Assembly (NCBI GenBank): GCA_946965045.2
Contig: OX337231.1
Coordinates: forward strand, 1,674,001 to 1,738,000
Source: Epithemia pelagica
Taxonomy: Eukaryota > Bacillariophyta > Bacillariophyceae > Surirellales > Surirellaceae
Direction: 5' to 3'
Length of the DNA stretch: 64,000 bases
Shown here piece after piece: positions 10,796 through 20,498 of the stretch; within the stretch, counting starts at the first letter, position 1, and each line of letters starts with the position of its first letter. A program made the translations under genes and the position numbers. The notes under the pieces are model-generated. The model saw nothing but the letters and a program-made list of their open reading frames with translations, was not told where the DNA came from and did no database searches.

Positions 10796-11843
10796 GATAT
10801 CAGTAAACTAGGTAGAACTAGGTGAAAAACTTGAATATCTTGAGCGGAGATAGGATGAAGTTACTACTGAAGAGCCCTCTGAATCAAATTCACCAGGTAG
10901 TAGCCTACTTGTATCCGTCTCCAAAAACTTGAAAAACTTGAAAATAAAACAAAATAAAACACTTGAAATCAAACCGATTGAAAATAAAACTCCAAGCAGA
11001 GGTGCTATTCAGAACCGGGAGCAATGTCACGGGGCTCGCTGAGCGAAGCTAATTAGAATGTGACGCGCTTCCACTGCAGTCTTTAGGCTAGGTTGCTACC
11101 CGAGGGTAACGAAGAACTAGCAAGATCTGACGGTGTCTGTTCTTGACTCCACACACCGGGATTGCCAATCCCTAGCCCAAACTCCACGTGTAGGAAGGAA
11201 AAAGAAGCGATCAAAAGGCGGGAAAGACCAAGAACAATCGCGCACCAGGAAGGTAACGTCTGGCGGTTAAGCAATCTGTCCACAGCGCAAAGATAGAGAG
11301 CCTGATCGCTTGGCGGGCGACAGCAACAGATGCGTTGTTAGTAACGAACACGTGTGCCGGAGCACGCGAAGTAGTACCTGTTGAGTACCTTAACTTCGCC
11401 CCCTGACGGTATCCAGCCGGTCTGGCAAGGATCGCCCTCTTTTCGGCCTTGCGGCTTACTTGTACGTAAAGTACGGGATGGGGATACGACAGTCTCGCGG
11501 GGACTGGGAGTTGGGTTGCCCGTGGGATTGGTTACCTCGGATAGTTCCCCCAACTCTGTTTTCCGACACAGACAAGAAACGACGAAAAACAAAATTCGAT
11601 GCCGACAATGAAGATTTTTCGACAACGATAAGACGACAACCAACCGACCCAACAACCAACCAAATGGATGAATCGATCGAATATGACGAGACGGAGAGGA
11701 CGGGATATGAGAATCAATCCCTCCGAACGAATTTCACCTTCGGAAGTAAGAGCAAACCCAACAAACACAAACAACGCAAGAGATCGGTCAAAGACAACAA
11801 TCAACCAAACGATTCGGAAAGGAAACGAGAACAACAATCAACA
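10796..11843 (-). other. 5' leader of the copia element
   Basis: About 1.05 kb between the primer site and the gag-pol ATG. The frames here are short and unlike known proteins. It presumably carries the packaging and dimerisation signals (inference); I see no diagnostic motif. Confidence 0.5.
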
Positions 11844-11867
11844 GGCGTGCTGTTGAGACTGTTAATC
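11844..11867 (-). other. Putative primer-binding site, complementary to an internal part of tRNA-Asn(GUU)
   Basis: The plus strand of this site ends GAGACTGTTAATC directly against the 5' LTR. CTGTTAA is the standard anticodon loop of tRNA-Asn(GUU), and TGAGA/TCT could form the flanking anticodon stem. Drosophila copia primes from the internal half of an initiator tRNA cut in its anticodon loop, so an equivalent half-tRNA-Asn primer is a reasonable inference. The match upstream of the anticodon stem is imperfect to tRNA-Asn sequences I know. Confidence 0.45.
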
Positions 11868-12390
11868 TGACAAAAGATGAAGGACTCCGGTCGTTACGAC
11901 ACAACAATCAAAGATACAACAAAGCGTTAGACAATTCAAGGCACCAACCACGTAGCCAATCCCCCACGGGTCAAGGAAAAGGCCAACAACTACTAGAAGA
12001 GTAGGTAGGACACAAAGAGATGTGATGATGATGCTTTTTAGAATTGTGAGTGTTATCGTCTATGTTAGTGCTCGTTGTTGTTGTTTCCCCTTTTCCATCC
12101 ATTTGTACTAGGTACGTAGAAATCTACACGCAGCATTGCTGGTTCGTGTGCATCTGACATCTAGATCGCATTCAATCGTCCCAAGATATCGCACATGTTC
12201 ATGGATGATGTCTAGCTCATGTCCAAGGCCATTGAAAGCGCCTCCTATCGTATTCCCTTTCTCCCCATTGTCTAAACTACGATCTACATGTGCTAGGTGT
12301 TTGTATATTATGACGTCACAGCCAGATGAAACCACTAGGTATTGATCGTGACTCATCGTACGATCAGTCACGGTCATCTACCTTGTGCGA
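11868..12390 (-). repeat. 5' LTR of the copia element
   Basis: 523 bp, same sequence as 4672-5194. As the 5' LTR it should hold the active promoter, firing leftward away from the HSF gene. Confidence 0.95.
12311..12318. promoter_or_regulatory. Palindromic CRE-like site TGACGTCA in the 5' LTR
   Basis: Same site as at 5115, here in the LTR that drives transcription and about 350 bp from the HSF start codon. A palindromic bZIP site could act in both directions (inference). Confidence 0.45.
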
Positions 12391-12394
12391 TTTC
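12391..12394. repeat. Right target-site duplication (tttc) of the copia element
   Basis: Matches 4668-4671. Confidence 0.6.
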
Positions 12395-12665
12395 AGATTG
12401 CTACTTTATTTATAGATAAATGCCAGGTGGAATTCTAAAGTCTTTGGAGATAACTTTAATATAGCCTCCGAACATTTCTAAGCTCATAGTTCGCAGGGAA
12501 CCGGCGGGTTTCCGGAGACTTGAACCCCAGGAAGAGTGAAACTCATAGGGAAAGGGGAACGTCGTGTTTAAAATTTTTAATTTTTCTAGTCGTAGAATAC
12601 CGGACCCGAGCGAAAGAGTTTGCCCGAGGAAAAGAGGCAACAAACTGACAAGATCATGCTCTCAA

Positions 12666-14249
12666 ATGGACCAGCCAAGGTTCTCGGACCGTAGCTCAAA
12701 CAAACCAGAGCAAGCAAACGCAACGGAGCAAACTAATATGAGGGAACAACCGAATCGTAATGCGCTCTTCTTCTCTGCCTCAGCTCTTAGCCCTGTGATG
12801 CAACCGCCACCACAGGTTTCGGGGGATCATTTCAGGAGTATGATGGAACCTAACGTTGGGATGCCTCTTTTGATGCATCCAGAAGACAAGCTGAAATCAT
12901 CAGGCAAACAGAAAACTCAAGAATTACCTCAAGTATTTCCAGAAAAACTGGATCCAAACATGCACATGCTTTCTCCAGAGCAAAAGGGTGCACGCTGGCA
13001 TCATCAGCACTCGATTTCACAAGACTTACAGTCGGACGGACAGCATGGGCAAGATGATTTGGCATTTGCGACAACAGACGGGGGATCTAACGAGAGGCCC
13101 AACGATAACCGCGGATATGCGTCCAATGATCCTTTTTCAGCCGATGGAGAACCTTTACCGGCCCATGACGTACAACGTCAACCAGGTGGTGGTGGAGCTC
13201 CCCCTCATGTGGAGAACCTGCTTCGAGAAATGCCATCAATAGGTTTCATAGAGAATCATGCCTCTATGGGAAATCTTAACAGTGCCCTGTGGACTGGGCT
13301 GGGTGGAGGGCGCTCGTCATCTACAGCTCAACGCTCATTGCGGAACAGCGGTCGGGATGAACTGTTGGGAAGTCTTCATTGCAGTCATCCTGGAGACCCA
13401 GGCCACAGTGGAGCTGCGGTAGCCCACCGTGGCTTGCAAATGACGAATAACCCATACGACCCTCTCTTGTATGGAAATTCGAGACAAAGCCAAGAGTTCT
13501 CGACTCATGGTCTTCAGCGCATGCTGTCATCAGAGCAAACTAATTCAACCATTGGTCGTGCTGTTGATCAACATTCACAAATGCAACTGAACTGGACGTC
13601 TCCTTATCAAAACCAATTATCCAATCTTCAGCAAAATATGAGAAACCAGCTCGCTGGATTCGAAGGAACATTTCAGCCCCAACTGCAACCTAGCCAGGAT
13701 TTGAGTCCTCAGGGAGAACCTCATGTTGCAGCGCCGGCATCTCCTCGCAAAGCTACGAAGAGAAGGCGAGCGAAAACCTTTCCCCAAAAGTTTATGGATA
13801 CACTGATAAAGCACGCTTCAGACGATGCTGTGAAGTGGTTACCGGATGGGAGGTCGTTTTTGATTGTTGACGACACAGCATTTGTCGAGAAAGTTCTCAG
13901 TCATGACTTTAAAGCATCGAAATACAGCAGCTTTGTTAGAAAGCTTCACAGATGGGGTTTTGTACGCATCACTTCAGGAGCGGGGAAAGACTGCTTTCAT
14001 CATCCCTTGTTCCAGAGGGATCGGTGCGAGTTGGCTGGCGAAATAACTGCAGTTCCACACCTGAAGCAACCACCAGCGAAAAGAGGACGACAAGATGGTT
14101 CGGGTCAAAAATCCGATCCAGAAGACACCGACATAGGTCAAGGTGTTCCTGAAAACGACAATGCTGTGGAAATACCGGAGCCAGACCCATTTCCTCCAGA
14201 CACGGAGGATTTGGGTCCAATCGATGATGTTTGGGATTCCGACGATTGA
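12666..14249 (+). CDS. Heat-shock-factor-type transcription factor, 527 aa
   Basis: The first ATG of the open frame is at 12666 (the frame is open upstream but without ATG). The N-terminal about 360 residues are low complexity, rich in Q, N, H and S, with no recognised domain. Residues about 370-465 are an HSF DNA-binding domain: KTFPQKFMDTLIKHA, VKWLPDGRSFLI, the recognition-helix region SKYSSFVRKLHRWGF, and FHHPLFQRDR at the end. A basic KRRRAK precedes it and may serve as a nuclear signal. The tail is acidic (ENDNAVEIPEPDPFPPDTED) and could be an activation region (inference). No clear heptad-repeat oligomerisation domain of the animal or plant type is visible. The HSF family is greatly expanded in diatoms, so a specific heat-shock role should not be assumed. 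The young copia element ends about 275 bp upstream of the ATG. Confidence 0.92.
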   Translation: MDQPRFSDRSSNKPEQANATEQTNMREQPNRNALFFSASALSPVMQPPPQVSGDHFRSMMEPNVGMPLLMHPEDKLKSSGKQKTQELPQVFPEKLDPNMHMLSPEQKGARWHHQHSISQDLQSDGQHGQDDLAFATTDGGSNERPNDNRGYASNDPFSADGEPLPAHDVQRQPGGGGAPPHVENLLREMPSIGFIENHASMGNLNSALWTGLGGGRSSSTAQRSLRNSGRDELLGSLHCSHPGDPGHSGAAVAHRGLQMTNNPYDPLLYGNSRQSQEFSTHGLQRMLSSEQTNSTIGRAVDQHSQMQLNWTSPYQNQLSNLQQNMRNQLAGFEGTFQPQLQPSQDLSPQGEPHVAAPASPRKATKRRRAKTFPQKFMDTLIKHASDDAVKWLPDGRSFLIVDDTAFVEKVLSHDFKASKYSSFVRKLHRWGFVRITSGAGKDCFHHPLFQRDRCELAGEITAVPHLKQPPAKRGRQDGSGQKSDPEDTDIGQGVPENDNAVEIPEPDPFPPDTEDLGPIDDVWDSDD

Positions 14250-14706
14250 CCGTAGTGTGTGATTCTCTTAGTTCGACAAACTCACCCAACGATCGTTTGC
14301 GCATGCAATGTTAAGCAAGGAAGAACATCAATACCATGCCCTCTCAAGTCGGATGCAGTTTTTGTTTTCTTCCTCAAACATAACAGCCTAGATATAGAGC
14401 AAGGTTTTCCCTTTTCACAAAAACTCAAAATGAACCCAGTTTGACGCATAAGCTTGTGCAGATATCATTTGGCAAGCAACTAGGTACTCGTAGAGAGGTA
14501 GGAGTAGCTCGGAAGCTCCTCTATTTGGAATTTGGAGTACCTTAGCTGGAATAGTGCTCTCCGACGGTCGACAGACAGAGGATACCCCAATTGCTATCCA
14601 CACAACATATCCGAAAAGTGCTGTTGGATCTCGTTCTGTCTCTCACCGGCAACAAGGTCAACGAGCCGTCAATCATCAGCACATTCTGATTTTGACCCTC
14701 CCTGCA
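14250..14706. other. Intergenic between HSF and fibrillarin genes
   Basis: 457 bp holding the HSF 3' end and the fibrillarin promoter. No coding sequence recognised. Confidence 0.5.
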
Positions 14707-15791
14707 ATGAGTGGACGAGGTTTTGGTCGAGGTGGTGGTCGAGGGGGTAGGTCCCCCGGCCGAGGAGGACGAGGTCGAGGCGGAGAAGGTCGAGGAAGAG
14801 GCCGCGGTGGCGGACGGTAGGTTCACAGCGCAGTTTCAGAATTCCAGGCAGTATGTCTTACATTGGTCCATATTGTTCCATAGAGGTGGAGGAGGACGCG
14901 GCGGCCGCGGTGGTCGTGGTAGTGGAAGAGGTGGTGGCCGTGGTGGCCGTGGCGGTGGCATGAAGGGTGGAAGCAAGGTTGTGGTCGAACCCCACCGTCA
15001 CGAAGGTATCTTTGTGGCTCGTGGAAAAGAAGATGCACTTGTAACACTAAACAGTACACCTGGTGTTGCGGTCTACGGGGAAAAGCGAATAACGGTAGAA
15101 GTACCTCCTACAAACGGTGACTCCACGCCACAGAAAGTTGAATATCGTGTTTGGAACCCGTTCCGATCGAAATGTACGTGACTGCCCTTAGAGTGGCGAA
15201 AGCCGCGTACTTTGATGGCTCATCTTACATGTTGCTCTATGATCAGTGGCAGCTGCAGTTTTGGGAGGTGTGGAGAGCATTTGGATCGAACCGGGGAGCA
15301 AAGTTCTGTACATTGGAGCAGCTGCTGGTACCAGTGTAAGTCACGTTTCCGATATAGTCGGTCCAAATGGGGCCGTATACGCAGTAGAATTCAGTCACCG
15401 CCCTGGCCGTGATTTGTTAGGTGTGGCAAAGCAACGAACAAACATTATTCCAATAATAGAAGATGCGCGACACCCACTGAAGTACAGGATGTTAATTGGT
15501 ATGGTTGACACTGTCTTTGCGGATGTGGCACAACCTGATCAAGCTCGAATTGTGGCTCTGAATTCGCACTATTTTTTGAAGAATGGAGGACACACTGTGA
15601 TAGCTATCAAAGCCTCATGTATTGACAGCACTGCAGCTCCTGAGGCAGTTTTTCGGAGAGAAGTGGACAAACTTAAGAACGAAAACTTCAAACCATTGGA
15701 ACAGCTCACACTGGAACCATACGAACGAGACCACTGCGTTATCATTGCTGAGTATCGACCAAAGAAAAAGAAAAAGAAGGATGAAAAGTAA
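14707..15791 (+). CDS. NOP1: Fibrillarin, box C/D snoRNP 2'-O-methyltransferase (three exons, 314 aa)
   Basis: Predicted exons are 14707-14816, 14884-15173 and 15247-15791, with introns of 67 and 73 bp and gtaggt/atag and gtacgt/tcag borders; the frame runs through both. Exons 1 and 2 encode the classic glycine-arginine-rich (GAR) domain starting [14 protein letters not shown]. The methyltransferase follows: [35 protein letters not shown] (split by intron 2), the SAM-binding loop [31 protein letters not shown], and the region [16 protein letters not shown]. The C-terminus is lysine-rich. The enzyme methylates rRNA ribose guided by box C/D snoRNAs in the nucleolus, together with NOP58, which is encoded at 27379-29069. 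Length and domains are normal for the family. Confidence 0.97.
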
Positions 15792-16100
15792 ACTGATGTT
15801 ACCTCTGTGCGTTGAATCACATCAAGGGACGTGGAACGATGATATGGAGTTCTAATCAAAGAAAAGACGAGAGCTTCTGCAAGGTGTCCCTATTTATATC
15901 GTCAAACTATTAGTTTTCTCGTTCCTAGTTATCATCGATCATATGAATACAATCTGAAGAGAAAAGGAAGACACTAAACTTCTCGATAGTTCGATTGGGG
16001 CAAGAGTGGACTTCGCCGTTCGAAATATTATCAGTACTAAGTCATTGAATCCATGGCGTAAAATGAATGCTGCGATATGGAAACCGACCAACGAGACACC
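15792..16100. other. Intergenic between convergent fibrillarin and NTF2 genes
   Basis: 309 bp of 3' flank for both genes, nothing else seen. Confidence 0.5.
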
Positions 16101-16631
16101 TCAAAGACCATAGTTAAGCCGAAAGACATCGTTGTGCACGTAGCTGAAAACAACAAAGATCTGCGTGAGGAGGCTACCTCTGCAAATGAAAAAAGAAAAT
16201 ACTGTCGCCACGTACTATGCGTTTGGTCCAGTGCTGATCAATTGAAATAGCTCACAAAAGTGCAGAGGGTTGCCACCATCGATTGAGATTGTTCCTGTCA
16301 CAAAAATTAGAATTGCACTGTTGCTATTACTGGGTTGTACATCGGTGGATTTCACTTGATGGGAAACCTTGCCAATTTGCTTCAGTTTTCCGATAATAGC
16401 TTCGGTGCCCTGGAATTGTTGTCCTTCGAATGTCATCATTGATGAAGCATTCTATCATTAACACAGAGAATGTCATTGGAAAAGACAAAATACAATATGA
16501 GTGCCGAAGATATCGGGGTCATCTTGTGCGCCAAGCACACTCACGTAAAGTCCTGCTAGATGCTGCGCATCTGTCGCAAAAGTTTTGTAGAAATGCTGAA
16601 TGAAGGCATTCGCAACCTCCTCCGCCGACAT
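16101..16631 (-). CDS. NTF2: Nuclear transport factor 2 (three exons, 121 aa)
   Basis: Predicted exons in transcript order are 16631-16545, 16451-16216 and 16143-16101. Splice borders are GT/AG and the frame is continuous. Exon 1 encodes VANAFIQHFYKTFATD and ends at LAGLY. Exon 2 begins NASSMMTFEGQQFQGTEAI and carries VKSTDVQPSNSNSAILIFVTG. Exon 3 completes YYVHNDVFRLNYGL, the characteristic C-terminal strand. The start is the ATG at 16631; an upstream in-frame codon would add 24 residues that the family lacks. NTF2 is a dimer that carries RanGDP into the nucleus. The length (121 aa against about 125) and the preserved FxxxFY and DVFRL-type motifs indicate an ordinary functional copy. Confidence 0.95.
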
Positions 16632-17498
16632 GACTCCTTGCTTCCCTCGGGCTTTTCTCGTGTTTCCATAAGCTGAATCCTCTATCGAAGCAGACAACAC
16701 CACCGTTTGCTTGGAAGCCTACGGTAGGCGCACGTACCGTCGCTCCCGTATCTGCGAGTCTTGAATGCGAGTCCCTTTCCTCTATTCCCCAGCGGGTGTT
16801 ACTTTAAGGGTGAACTTTGTTCTATCCACAAAACTACAACCTCCGAAACATACCCGCTGTAGGTTACAATGTTTTAGGAGTACTAGCTCTGGGAGCCGAG
16901 TCACGATCACACAAGACTCCCCTACCGATACTGTATTGTATTGTACAGTATGTATTGTAGTCCATATTCCATACGGTAACAGACAGTCCAGAATTGTCAC
17001 AAACGTCATGGTTGGCATTAATGTTTAAATTTCAAACTTCAAAATATCTGTTGTACAATATTCTCTACACTGCATTTGAAAAATCGCCAAGAACGTTATT
17101 TTCAAATGTGTTGGGTGTTGGATGTCGGATGCCATCATTATATGATATGCGTTGAATGTGAAGCTAACACCTGGAGAGCTGTTGAACCACTCCTTGTTGC
17201 AAATTGCAAAGCAAAGGCGACGACGAAAGAAAGCAAGGAACGAATCAAGGTATGTCAATGTATTGGGAAATGTGATGTATGAAAAAGTTGTATCGTATTC
17301 GAGAACGGAGCCGTTCGATGGTTCTCATTCGCAGCAAGCATCAGTGCATGGGCTGCTGTGCAGTCGTCGGTATCTAAACTGACGACATTTCACTCGAAAC
17401 ATTGTACACTTCGGTTTGGAGCTTCACCAATTGTTTTGAGGAGATTGCACACGAGAAAGGAACCCTCAGATTCTTTTTCTCTTTTGCACCCGATAAAG
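16632..17498. other. Divergent promoter region between NTF2 and the acidic secretory protein
   Basis: 867 bp with short, unconvincing frames only. A TATTGTA-type short repeat lies near 16935-16955. Confidence 0.4.
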
Positions 17499-18038
17499 AT
17501 GAAGCATCAAAGATCATTACTTTTTCTCTCTTTCCTGTTGGTTCTGTTATTGCTGACAACAACGGTTGCCTCGGATGAAAGTGAAGAGGTCGTTTCTCTT
17601 GATGACACCCAACCATCTTTGGAAGCAGATGATGTGGCTCCTGTTGTGGCACCGGACGAGGACGTAGCAGTAGACGCCCCTATAGCAGATGTCGAAGAAG
17701 GTGCTGTAGATGTTGATGAAAGTGTGGAAGATTCTACGGAACAGGCGGAGGAGGAATCAATGGATGCAGCAGAGACTGTTGAAGAAGTTGCTGAAGAAGT
17801 CGAAGCCTCTGATGCAGCACCTGTGGACGAAAGCACTTCCGCTCCGTCTTCAAGCTACGAAAAGGCAAGCCCACTGTCCAAAGTAAAGGCGTTCTTTTCA
17901 AAGAACAAAAAGAAGGTGGCGGGAGGCGTTCTGGTAGCATGGGGTATCTCATTGGGCGTCGGTTGGGTGAGTTCGAGGGGTGGTAAGCCATCTCAGCAAG
18001 ACGTATATCCAGTCCCTTCCAAACAAAAAGGGCGTTAA
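17499..18038 (+). CDS. Small acidic protein with signal peptide and C-terminal membrane segment, 179 aa
   Basis: No family recognised. The ATG at 17499 begins MKHQRSLLFLSFLLVLLLLT, a strong signal peptide with likely cleavage after TTVAS; the frame is open further upstream but without a better start. Residues about 30-125 are very rich in E, D, A and V and probably disordered. A basic patch (KVKAFFSKNKKKVAGG) leads into one predicted membrane segment (GVLVAWGISLGVGWVSS), and a short basic tail ends in KQKGR. Such a protein would enter the ER and may stay in a membrane with its acidic part lumenal or extracellular (inference). Its 3' end lies 86 bp from the convergent HMG-box gene. Confidence 0.7.
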   Translation: MKHQRSLLFLSFLLVLLLLTTTVASDESEEVVSLDDTQPSLEADDVAPVVAPDEDVAVDAPIADVEEGAVDVDESVEDSTEQAEEESMDAAETVEEVAEEVEASDAAPVDESTSAPSSSYEKASPLSKVKAFFSKNKKKVAGGVLVAWGISLGVGWVSSRGGKPSQQDVYPVPSKQKGR

Positions 18039-18124
18039 TGACAACAAGAACATGAGAGTACTTCACCTGTAACAGTCATAATCATTGTGTCCAAAGAATC
18101 GGTCATTTGGATCAGGCTTGACTA

Positions 18125-18927
18125 TCAAGTGTCATAGCTGGAACTGTTGTTTGCGAGGGACTCAGGGTCATGATTGTTTTCTTCATCAAACCCTTGCGCG
18201 TCATTCTCAATGTCGTGATCGTGTTCATTGTCATCTTCGTTGTTCTCTTCGGAAGACAACTCAACGTGACTTTCCATCCTGCTAGGGTGGAGGCTGCTTT
18301 CCTCCTCCTCGTCACGTTGCGAACTTACCAGGGCCTTGTTCTTCCATTCAGTTCTATCGGTAGGGTCGAGGTCCTTCCATAGTTTGGCGACCAAGGCTAT
18401 TATCTCCCTACTCTGCAGGCCAGGGCTATTTTCCTTGACATCAGGATACTTTTCTCTCATAAAAAGCGTGTATCCAGTGTATTGTCGTTTTTGTCTTTTT
18501 GGGTTTGCTTTGCGTACACGGGCCTTTGGTTTCCGACCCCGTTTCTTGCCCTGGATAGTGAAAAAGGCAGGATGTTCACTCAGGTTAGCGTCAAGTCACC
18601 TTTTTTTAGAATTTGACTAATCCTGATTCCGTCAACAACCGTGACTCACCGCATACTTAGGAATACCCTTCTCATCCACAGGAGGAAGATCCTCTGGGAC
18701 CATCTCTAGCAACAAAAGGAGAAAGGATTTACATGAGCGAGCAAATACACACCTTCCCCAAGGCCCTGCCACGTACCGTATCTTTGTTGGATATCACGGG
18801 ATATTCCAAAAGACTGTGCCAACTGTTCAGCTTGAAATCGAAAGGACTTTGCCTTCTGTTCAGCCGCATCAGCTTCCGATCGCATGAAAGCAACCAGAGC
18901 TAGCGCTGAAGCCCGCTCTCTGCTCAT
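18125..18927 (-). CDS. HMG-box protein with AT-hook-like motif (three exons, 210 aa)
   Basis: Predicted exons in transcript order are 18927-18777, 18705-18650 and 18550-18125; borders are GT/AG and the frame is continuous. Exon 1 (MSRERASALALVAFMRSEAD) encodes a helical, probably coiled-coil segment. Exon 3 begins GKKRGRKPKARVRK, an AT-hook-like basic motif, followed by the HMG box: GYTLFMREKYPDVKENSPG, IIALVAKLWKDLDPTDR, EWKNKA. The tail is strongly acidic (SSEENNEDDNEHDHDIEND), a common arrangement in chromatin HMGB proteins. It is likely a nuclear DNA-bending architectural protein; the precise role is unknown. It faces the sirtuin-like gene across a 431-bp divergent promoter. Confidence 0.85.
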
Positions 18928-19358
18928 TGGTGTTTCTGGTTTGAGAGAGATGGATTGCTATTAAGAGCAATTCGAGATGGTGAGTCTTGGCAAAGAAAAA
19001 ATGATGAAATCTCTGACCACTGACCACGACCAGGAAAAGCAAACGCGGAGAGCGCACACGCATCGCTGAATTGTGGGGGTGGTGGTTGGTGGTAGTCGTG
19101 ATACATCATAATCATACATCATACATACATTGTGCCGATTGCCTCCGGCCTACTACAATAGAAGATAGACGTCCATGGTTTAATGGTTGTATGGATTGGG
19201 GAGGTGGAGATTGGAGATATAAGTGGCGTGTGAGATTCATCGTGGATTGACGCAAACGAAAGTGTGGTTGACAATCATTGAACAGTCGTGGAATAAGCTT
19301 TCTTCATCATCTTGACATAAAACCCCGCTCGTACACCTTTTGCAGGGAGTTCTAGCAA
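18928..19358. other. Divergent promoter region between HMG-box and sirtuin-like genes
   Basis: 431 bp, with catacat-type short repeats near 19105-19130. No coding sequence recognised. Confidence 0.4.
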
Positions 19359-20498
19359 ATGTCTTCACTTGCCTCATCGAGTTCACCATCTGTGAGCTTG
19401 ATTAATCGGAAAACAGATGTGGATTCTACGAACAAACGAAGGCGTAGTACTCGCGGAAACGCCTCAATTCGTGAACTCGCCCAGCACATTGTGAAAGGTG
19501 AAAAGAAAATTCTTATTGTAACTGGTGCAGGTGTCTCCGTTGCCTCTGGTGTTCGCCCTTTCCGAACATTCAATGGGAAATACCTGTCAGATCCCAAGAA
19601 GCATGGAGTTGTACCAACAACAGCAGGACTGTGGAATGATGTCATTTGGACAACGGCAACTCGAGAGGCCTTTCGGAAGGACCCTGCCAGATGGTACAAT
19701 GAGTTCTGGATTCCTCACTTCATGAAGGGAGGCGCAAAATTTCCAAACATCGGACATTATGCATTAAAAGAGATCCTGGAAGAATTCCCGAACGTGACAC
19801 AGATAACGCAGAATATTGATGGCCTGCAGGCAAATTCTGAAAGACTGATCGAAGCTCATGGACGTGTTGGGTTGTACAAGTGCCTTGGTGATGGTGACAG
19901 CGACACTGATTCAGATTCTGACGATGACGAAGATAGGCCTGTGCACTTAGGCCACCGCCGAAAGTCTCGTGAAAGAGTGAAACAAACGAAAACCCCAAAT
20001 CATTGTCCTTATCGATTCATGAAGTCGTTGGATGCGAGGCAGCTGGAACCGTCCGAGGTCCGCAATACTTTTTGCAAGTTACATACTTCAGGGGGGAAGG
20101 TAGAACCAATTGTCCAAGCACCCATCTGTCCCAGATGTGGAGCTCTTGTTCTTCCACAGGCTCTTCTCTTCGACGAAGGTTATCATTCGCACGCGTTCTA
20201 CCAGTTTCAAAGGATGGAATCCTTGCTGGAGCATACCGATGTTCTCGTTTTTTGTGGAACTTCGTTTAGTGTCCAGCTTACAGTATCAGCGCTTGATATT
20301 GCAAAAGAACGTCATCTGCCAGTCTACAATTTCAATCTGCATGATCAGCTTGCACCAACCCCACGTCTGAACTCCATCAACGTTATCGGCCCTGCAGTGG
20401 AAACACTTCCACTGTTGATGACTACATGTCGTGAAGTAAGAGATGAACTGCGTCAACGACCCTCACGATCATGCAGGAGAAGACGAACTACGAGTTGA
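19359..20498 (+). CDS. Divergent sirtuin (Sir2-family NAD-dependent deacylase-like), 379 aa
   Basis: The ATG at 19359 opens a single exon. The Sir2 fold is clear: ILIVTGAGVSVASG (NAD-binding GAGxSxxSG), TQNIDGLQ, the catalytic-histidine motif EAHGRVG, the second zinc pair CPRCGALVLP, FDEGYHSHAF and VFCGTSFSVQ. Several motifs deviate. GVRPFR replaces the usual GIPDFR, Q follows NIDGL in place of H, and FDE replaces FGE. The first zinc pair is spread: one Cys in YKC, then an insertion with a D/S run (DSDTDSDSDDDED) and a basic segment before NHC. The acidic insertion and the serine- and arginine-rich ends suggest a nuclear protein (inference). It may be a deacylase with altered specificity or a catalytically weak relative; the sequence alone does not decide. 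Confidence 0.88.
   Translation: MSSLASSSSPSVSLINRKTDVDSTNKRRRSTRGNASIRELAQHIVKGEKKILIVTGAGVSVASGVRPFRTFNGKYLSDPKKHGVVPTTAGLWNDVIWTTATREAFRKDPARWYNEFWIPHFMKGGAKFPNIGHYALKEILEEFPNVTQITQNIDGLQANSERLIEAHGRVGLYKCLGDGDSDTDSDSDDDEDRPVHLGHRRKSRERVKQTKTPNHCPYRFMKSLDARQLEPSEVRNTFCKLHTSGGKVEPIVQAPICPRCGALVLPQALLFDEGYHSHAFYQFQRMESLLEHTDVLVFCGTSFSVQLTVSALDIAKERHLPVYNFNLHDQLAPTPRLNSINVIGPAVETLPLLMTTCREVRDELRQRPSRSCRRRRTTS

Larger units (their letters stand above)
4672..12390 (-). mobile_element. Complete Ty1/copia LTR retrotransposon (CoDi-like), recent insertion
   Basis: A 7.7-kb element transcribed leftward. Two 523-bp LTRs (4672-5194 and 11868-12390) read the same at every position I compared. A purine-rich tract abuts the 3' LTR, a putative primer-binding site abuts the 5' LTR, and one uninterrupted gag-pol frame of 1875 codons occupies the interior. 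The flanks carry the same 4 bp, tttc, at 4668-4671 and 12391-12394; a 5-bp duplication with one mismatch is also possible. One LTR end fits the usual CA (the element ends ...TTTTGTCA), but the other starts TCGCAC rather than TG. Identical LTRs and an intact frame point to a young and possibly active copy. Confidence 0.93.

Noticed and set aside
11844-11867. Anticodon-like GACTGTTAATC considered as a real tRNA-Asn gene
   Set aside because: No acceptor, D or T arms around it; the position against the LTR fits a primer site.
17507-17836. 109-codon serine/threonine-rich frame opposite the acidic protein
   Set aside because: Antisense shadow of GAA/GAT-rich codons; the plus strand has the signal peptide and better coding character.
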